Source: Spirochaetae bacterium HGW-Spirochaetae-1
GTDB taxonomy: Bacteria > Spirochaetota > UBA4802 > UBA5550
Assembly: GCA_002839375.1 (NCBI GenBank)
Contig: PGXY01000005.1
Location: forward strand, 248,001-312,000
Reading direction: 5' to 3'
DNA: 64,000 bases
The notes under the pieces were generated by a model that saw only the letters and a list, made by a program, of their open reading frames with translations, did no database searches and was not told the origin of the DNA. Shown here in pieces: positions 58,902-64,000 of the stretch. Each line of letters begins with the position of its first letter. Within the stretch, counting starts at the first letter, position 1. The position numbers and the translations under genes are program-made.

Positions 58902-59612
58902 TTAGATGTACCCCTCTTCCTTCAGGCTCAGAAATGATGTATTAGTGAGAATCACGTGGTCCAGGAGCGGTATCCCTATTATTTTCCCTGCCTCGGCAAT
59001 CCTCTCCGTCGCCGCTATATCCTCCTTCGATGGGGCCGTTACACCCGAGGGATGGTTGTGACAGATAATCACCGCTGATCCGCCCTCCCTGATGGCATCA
59101 CGGAAAACCTCCCGTGGATGAACAATAGCCTCGGAAATCGTCCCTATGGATACGACCGTCTTCCGCAACACGCGGTTCTTATTATTCAGTATGAGCACCC
59201 GGAATTCCTCCTTCAGGAGCCCCGCCACTTCGGGGAGAAGCAGTTTCCACACGGCCTCGGGCGATGAAACATGAGTCATGGATGCATTCTCCAGGATAGC
59301 CCTTTTCCCCAGCTCAAAAGCGCAGTGAATCCTTATTGCCTTCCGGAGACCGATTCCGCACTCCCGAGCCAGCTCACGGATCCCTGCCCTGGAAATACCC
59401 GTAAGACCTCCCAGTGACTTGAGAACGGCCGATGAAACCTCAAAGACATCGGCTCCTGCGTTCCCGTTTCCGATGATTACGGCAAGAATATCCATGTCGG
59501 AAAGATTTTTCACATCCTCACCGGCGATACAGCGCTGCACCGGCATTACAAAATTATCATGATATTTCGCTTTTTTTATTTTTATCTGCACTATTTTAGT
59601 CTTCTCCATCAT
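58902..59612 (-). CDS. radC: RadC-family JAB/MPN protein
   Basis: The protein has 236 residues. The N-terminal helix-hairpin-helix-like part (about 35-115) is followed by the metal-dependent MPN+ motif HNHPSG...D near the C-terminus with an upstream Glu. RadC proteins are widespread and associated with recombination and natural competence, but their biochemical role is unclear. It is a single gene with no SD of note. Confidence 0.93.
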   Translation of the reverse strand: MMEKTKIVQIKIKKAKYHDNFVMPVQRCIAGEDVKNLSDMDILAVIIGNGNAGADVFEVSSAVLKSLGGLTGISRAGIRELARECGIGLRKAIRIHCAFELGKRAILENASMTHVSSPEAVWKLLLPEVAGLLKEEFRVLILNNKNRVLRKTVVSIGTISEAIVHPREVFRDAIREGGSAVIICHNHPSGVTAPSKEDIAATERIAEAGKIIGIPLLDHVILTNTSFLSLKEEGYI

Positions 59613-59709
59613 TATTTTATTGATTGTAATTTTTCCCCCTATATATAATTAACGAAGACGACACTGGTAATATGCAAAGAAAAGACCGATTTTTATAAAG
59701 GAATTATTG

Positions 59710-62700
59710 ATGGTAAAAGCTTTCCCCTTCATTCTTTCCCTGGCTATCCTTGCCGCAACAGCAATGCCGGGACAGTTTGCATGGACTCAGACAGCGGAGA
59801 CAAGGGAGGAGGCGTATCTCCTGCATAAGGCCCGCTGCGATTACAACGGAGCCCTTGATATACTGGGTGACTGGTCCGTGCAGGAAAAAAATGCCGATAT
59901 TCTTGAACTGAACCTGTTCAGAATAATGGAACTGGCGAAGTATCCCGAACAGTTTGATACGGTGATGTCCATACTTGACAGGATTTCTGAAAATCCTCTT
60001 ATGGGGAATACTCTTTTCCTGCAGGAGCGGCTTCTCCTGTGCAGACAGGATATTCTTCTCAGGAAGGGGAATATCCGGGAAGCACGGCGAATACGGGACA
60101 GCCTGGGATACCTGGACTTTAACCTCCTGGGCCCCTTCCCGGCGCGAAACAGTGACGAATTTGACAAAGATTATATTGATGAAAAATCATATGTTCCCTC
60201 CATGGAGATAAAGGGCAAAACGGATCTTATTTCATGGTTCGGAGCAGTGCCCGATCTTTCCGGCGCCATCAACATCGGTGAATTGTGTCCCGACTCAGGG
60301 GACAGTTATTTCTATCTCCGCCGGGAAGTGAACATCACAAAAACAGGTCTGTACGATATAGTGCTGGGAAAATCCGGTTTCTGTGATATTAAGATAGACG
60401 GCATGACCATCTATTCCAGCCGGGAAAAACATGGATTCTCCCGGGACCAGTACGTCATAACGGTTTTTCTTCGCGAGGGAAGCCACCGACTGATAATTAA
60501 AACAGGTGATTCTCGCGACGGCATAGTTGTTTCATGCCGGCTAAGAAAAAGATCCGACAACCCGCAGGAAACAGATCCCGGTGACGCATCCAGCCGGAGA
60601 TGGACCTATTTCCCGGCGCTGCGTGAAGCCCTGAACAAAGACGACAAGAGATCGCTGTTCACTGCCGCCTATCTTTATTACCTGACGGGTCTGAATCCCG
60701 ACGGGGTTTCAGTTACGGCTGAATATGCATCACGCATATCGGCGGGAAGCCTCTTATACCAGGCTGCTTCATACTATCGGGGCATGGCCGAATCAGTGCC
60801 CGATGAAAAAGAAAAATACCTGCGAATTGCACGGTCCGGCGACGGAGACAACCTGGAGGCCCTGAGCGAAATAACCGCCATGAAGATACGGCATCATTTT
60901 TTTTACGAAGCATGGCCCCTTATAGAAGAACTGGAACGCCATGGCAGGTCCATGTATTCCGTCATGGCGTTAAAAACGGATTTCTTTCTTGAAAAAAAAT
61001 GGCACCGTGATGCCCTGAAAACGGCCGATCTGATTCAGAATACGGCATACTCATCGCAGTCTCACTTATACAGGGCACGGATTTATATGGATCAGGATAA
61101 TTATCGTGATGCCGCTGCCAGCCTGGAAATATTACTATCCCTCGATCGCGGCAACCGCACCTATCAGCGCCTGCTCATAGGTGCTTACAACGGGATGTCC
61201 GATATGCTTGCAATAGTCAGGACGGCATCGGCCTGGACGGCCTTGCACCCCAATGATATGGATATGTTTATCATTCTTTCAAAGGCCGTTAAAACAACCC
61301 AGGGAGACCAGGCCGCCCTTCCCTATCTTACTGCGGCGCTGAAACGTTCTCCCTATAACAAGAACATCCTTCACCAGCTAGGCCTTGTCTATCATGCCAT
61401 GAACAAAAGGAACACCGCGCTTTATTATCTCCGCCTCTCGGCCGCCCATGACCCCGACAATCACGCCCTGAAGCAGTATATCGCCCTGCTCGCCGGCGAG
61501 GAGGACCATCTCCTCCCCTACCGATGGACCGGAGACATCAATGAACTGGAAAACCGCTCTCTGCATTACGCCGACGAAAAGGCCGTGTACCTCCTCAGTG
61601 AAACCATGATCCGTGTTCAGCACGATGGTTCTTTTGAAAAGAATGAACGCCGTATCATCAAAATACTCAATGACGAGGCCATTGATTCTTTCAGGAATCA
61701 GTATATCATCTATGAACCGGAAACGGAAGCTGTCGGGCAGGTAAAATGTACGGTCACGAACGGTCCCAACAGCATTGAGATGTCGGAGCGATACGGCAAA
61801 TCCCTGTCGGACCCTGAGAGCAGGCTCTATTACAACCTGGAAGCTATCATTCTGCCCGTAACCAATCTGCGCCGGGGGAGCGTTATCGACTTCAGCTATA
61901 CAATCAAAAACAGGGGCGGCAGGGAATACAAAAATTATTTTGGTGAAAAAATAACCATCGGGAGTCAGTACCGGATTCTTCAGATGAATGTCACCCTCAG
62001 CCACCCCGGGGATAAAGACATTTACCTCCACACCGGATCGATTGACCGTACAAAGATACTCACCCACAGACAGGGAAGCCATATAATATTTCACACGACC
62101 CTTTCAGATATCGCGCCCTATAAAAGGGAAACGGCCATGCCTAACGAATCACAGATCCTTCCCGTTCTTTATTTCACATCACAGCCTTCCTGGAACACGC
62201 TCACGGAATTCTACCGGTCCCTCCTGAAAAATAAATCCATTGTCAGCGATGAAATGAAAAATGCTTTAAAAAAAATAATCAGGCCGGAAGACTCTCCGGT
62301 GGAAAAGACGCGTAAAATTTTTAACCATGTGACCGATGAGATACGGTATGTGGGGTTTGAACTGGGCCTTGGCGGGATACAACCGCGTTCCACGGATCAG
62401 ACCTATCACTCCCGAATGGGAGACTGCAAGGACGTATCCCTGCTCCTTGCCGCCATGCTCAGGCAAGCGGGAGTCCCCGCTCATATCGCGTTGGTCCGGA
62501 CCAGGGACCGGGGTACGGCAAATCTGGACGTTCCTTTTCTCGGTGAATTTAACCATGCGCTCTGCTATGTAGATATTGAGGGCGGATTCTTTCTGGATGG
62601 AACGGTCGACAACACGGGCTACCGTGAACTCCCGTCGGACGACCGGCATGTCTCAGGCCTTGTCATATTTGATACGGGATACCGTTTCATCGATACGGGG

Positions 62701-63348
62701 AGCAGTATCTATGAAAATACTATCGATACGGTAACCAATTCCGTTACCATAAATAGCGACGGGAGCGTCATGCTTGAACGGGAACTGGAAAAGAAGGGGG
62801 CTTCGGCTTCCTCGGCACGGCAGTCCCTTAAAAACAGGGATGAAAAACTTAAATCGCTGAATGAATACTGGAATGACCACTTTCCGGGCGCCCGTGTCTC
62901 CTCACTGGACATACAGGGGATGGACCGTGATGAACCGGTTCTCTACCGGTATAAGGTGGCAATCCCGTCCCTGATGCATATTGAAAACGATGAAATCATC
63001 TTCAGGCCCTTCCTGGTTGCCTCGTCCTATTACAGCAACTATGCAATGATAAAAACGAGGCAGCACCCCCTTGTCTTCTCCGATAAATGGGAAACGCTGG
63101 AGAACCTGACCTATGTCCTGCCGCCCGACTACTCGGTTAATTATCTGCCGGAATCCGAATCCTTCAATCACGAAAAGTTCACGGCAACCTACCGGTATTC
63201 CCTGTCAGATAAAAAAATCGTTATTCAGGCCAGGATATGCGTCAAAACCCGCAGCATCGGGCAAGAGGAGTATGAGGCATTCCGCAACTTCACCCGATTC
63301 ATTGACCGAAAAGAGATGGAGCGGATAGTTCTGGAAAAAAAACCATGA
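59710..63348 (+). CDS. Secreted DUF3857/transglutaminase protein with TPR-like repeats
   Basis: The product has 1212 residues from the ATG at 59710 (a TTG precedes it); AGGA lies seven bases upstream. Signal peptide at 1-26 or so. A beta-rich region (about 130-290), TPR-like helical repeats (about 300-600), a DUF3857-type domain (about 610-850) and a transglutaminase domain follow. The catalytic triad Cys906 (GDCKDVS), His949 (NHALC) and Asp963 (LDGTVD) is present, so the enzyme may be active. A C-terminal beta-region follows. Related proteins in Bacteroidota and others act in the envelope; the substrate is not known. Confidence 0.88.
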   Translation: MVKAFPFILSLAILAATAMPGQFAWTQTAETREEAYLLHKARCDYNGALDILGDWSVQEKNADILELNLFRIMELAKYPEQFDTVMSILDRISENPLMGNTLFLQERLLLCRQDILLRKGNIREARRIRDSLGYLDFNLLGPFPARNSDEFDKDYIDEKSYVPSMEIKGKTDLISWFGAVPDLSGAINIGELCPDSGDSYFYLRREVNITKTGLYDIVLGKSGFCDIKIDGMTIYSSREKHGFSRDQYVITVFLREGSHRLIIKTGDSRDGIVVSCRLRKRSDNPQETDPGDASSRRWTYFPALREALNKDDKRSLFTAAYLYYLTGLNPDGVSVTAEYASRISAGSLLYQAASYYRGMAESVPDEKEKYLRIARSGDGDNLEALSEITAMKIRHHFFYEAWPLIEELERHGRSMYSVMALKTDFFLEKKWHRDALKTADLIQNTAYSSQSHLYRARIYMDQDNYRDAAASLEILLSLDRGNRTYQRLLIGAYNGMSDMLAIVRTASAWTALHPNDMDMFIILSKAVKTTQGDQAALPYLTAALKRSPYNKNILHQLGLVYHAMNKRNTALYYLRLSAAHDPDNHALKQYIALLAGEEDHLLPYRWTGDINELENRSLHYADEKAVYLLSETMIRVQHDGSFEKNERRIIKILNDEAIDSFRNQYIIYEPETEAVGQVKCTVTNGPNSIEMSERYGKSLSDPESRLYYNLEAIILPVTNLRRGSVIDFSYTIKNRGGREYKNYFGEKITIGSQYRILQMNVTLSHPGDKDIYLHTGSIDRTKILTHRQGSHIIFHTTLSDIAPYKRETAMPNESQILPVLYFTSQPSWNTLTEFYRSLLKNKSIVSDEMKNALKKIIRPEDSPVEKTRKIFNHVTDEIRYVGFELGLGGIQPRSTDQTYHSRMGDCKDVSLLLAAMLRQAGVPAHIALVRTRDRGTANLDVPFLGEFNHALCYVDIEGGFFLDGTVDNTGYRELPSDDRHVSGLVIFDTGYRFIDTGSSIYENTIDTVTNSVTINSDGSVMLERELEKKGASASSARQSLKNRDEKLKSLNEYWNDHFPGARVSSLDIQGMDRDEPVLYRYKVAIPSLMHIENDEIIFRPFLVASSYYSNYAMIKTRQHPLVFSDKWETLENLTYVLPPDYSVNYLPESESFNHEKFTATYRYSLSDKKIVIQARICVKTRSIGQEEYEAFRNFTRFIDRKEMERIVLEKKP

Positions 63349-63355
63349 CTAGGCC

Positions 63356-64000
63356 TCATCGATAGAGCAGATAGAATTCCTTCAGATAGCTGTCCGCGAT
63401 CTTCCGGTTATCGATCATGACAACATTCTCGTCATTCCGCCTGCTGGCGTTCCGCGAGAAATTATAGGAGCCGGTTATAACCCGGCAGCCGTCAATTACA
63501 ATGACCTTGTGATGCATGGCATACCTGTTTCGGTCGGTTTTTACGGGCAGGCCCTCGAGTTTCATCTTGGTATACTCTGAATACTTTGAGCGTGTATCTC
63601 TCTTTTCAAACAGCCCGTAAACGGGAACACCCTCTTTAAATTTTTTAATCATGGCCTCGCCAATGCCTTCACTGGTGAAGGAAAAGGCCATGAAATGAAT
63701 GCTCGCTTCTGCCTTCTCTATTCTTTTTATAATGATTCGTTCAATATCATCCTCAGGTGAGAAGTAGGCATTAATATGAGAGTCATCGATCTTTACATAG
63801 TATTTTTTCTGGAAAAAGGGGAAGGCCATAAATTCCTTGCGGTTGCCGAAAATTCCCGAATCATGCATTTCACTGAATTCCTTCAGAAAAATATCGGCAA
63901 GCTCCGATGATGCGATGCAGATGGCATTGTTGTTATTCTTCCGGGATCCGTTGTCCGTTATATTGTACGAGCCGGTCCAGACGGTATTTCCGTCAATCAC
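63356..64000 (-). CDS. Phospholipase-D-family protein, C-terminal part
   Basis: The fragment has 214 residues; the 5' end lies outside the window. Two related halves are seen: the tail of the first (DGNTVWTGSYNITDNGSRKNNN) and a complete second HKD motif (HHKVIVID, then TGSYNFSRNASRRND). This layout fits bacterial PLD-like nuclease or phosphatidyl-transferase proteins such as Nuc or cardiolipin-synthase-like enzymes. The spacing of Asn/Ser after HKD favours the nuclease group. Signal peptide and first HKD His cannot be seen. The stop is eight bases from the convergent transglutaminase gene stop. Confidence 0.82.
   Translation of the reverse strand: MIDGNTVWTGSYNITDNGSRKNNNNAICIASSELADIFLKEFSEMHDSGIFGNRKEFMAFPFFQKKYYVKIDDSHINAYFSPEDDIERIIIKRIEKAEASIHFMAFSFTSEGIGEAMIKKFKEGVPVYGLFEKRDTRSKYSEYTKMKLEGLPVKTDRNRYAMHHKVIVIDGCRVITGSYNFSRNASRRNDENVVMIDNRKIADSYLKEFYLLYR

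Noticed and set aside
58902-64000. radC plus phospholipase-D-like gene as a defence or mobile island
   Set aside because: They are separated by a large envelope protein gene, and no integrase, tRNA or direct repeat was seen.

Overview
The window is a gene-dense stretch (about 50 % G+C by eye) from a Gram-negative-type, probably anaerobic bacterium that relies heavily on sodium bioenergetics. Two complete-looking V/A-type ATPase gene sets side by side, a Na+-NQR operon, beta-barrel and secreted proteins, and relaxed lipoprotein signals suggest a free-living or environmental spirochaete. Two V-ATPase loci are known in Treponema. This is an inference from gene content: there is no rRNA in the window and no tree could be built. 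I see no tRNA, rRNA, CRISPR array, insertion sequence or prophage.

Region 1 (1-14.6 kb, all minus strand): two paralogous V/A-ATPase operons. The upstream one (14565 down to 5910) has the order G/H-I-K-E-C-F-A-B-D, the same as the Enterococcus hirae Na+-ATPase operon. Its rotor subunit has four membrane helices and all five Na+-binding residues known from E. hirae NtpK. The second (5168 down to beyond position 1) has the order G/H-C-I-K-F-E-A. It carries a different rotor subunit, a two-helix hairpin behind a signal-like N-terminus. A small soluble protein gene lies between them. The two rotors should give different ion-to-ATP ratios.

Region 2 (14.8-24.8 kb): a membrane-embedded M28 peptidase, a tandem ACT-domain protein, an A+T-rich acetyltransferase that may be recently acquired, a three-gene TRAP transporter (dctMQP), a small membrane protein, an unrecognised acidic protein, a thioesterase, a HAD phosphatase and a secreted protein.

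Region 3 (24.8-40.4 kb): a chemotaxis receptor without a large periplasmic sensor, full-length cobalamin-dependent methionine synthase (metH), a secreted alpha/beta hydrolase with a near-consensus promoter and a terminator, a dihydroorotate-dehydrogenase-like protein lacking the usual catalytic motif, a penicillin-acylase-family hydrolase, an outer-membrane barrel, an exported flavoprotein, a SLOG-like protein, a CBM9-like protein and two small membrane proteins. metH and the acylase gene each have three consecutive short stem-loops in the leader.

Region 4 (40.4-52.8 kb, minus strand): the operon nqrM-A-B-C-D-E-F encoding Na+-NQR and its maturation factor, then pyrB-pyrC, then a duplicated module of a HAMP-only membrane protein plus a TauE/SafE permease, followed upstream by a phosphodiesterase. 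The duplicated HAMP-permease module is the best candidate for an undescribed system here.

Region 5 (53.1-64 kb): tatD, nadB, an acetyltransferase, a class I aminotransferase and a NYN-domain ribonuclease-like gene in one direction; then a lipoprotein esterase, radC, a large secreted DUF3857/transglutaminase protein with TPR-like repeats, and a truncated phospholipase-D-family protein at the edge.

Together, NQR (respiratory Na+ export), the Na+-type V-ATPase and the secondary transporters suggest a Na+ circuit, with the second V-ATPase possibly working at another ion-to-ATP ratio or on H+.
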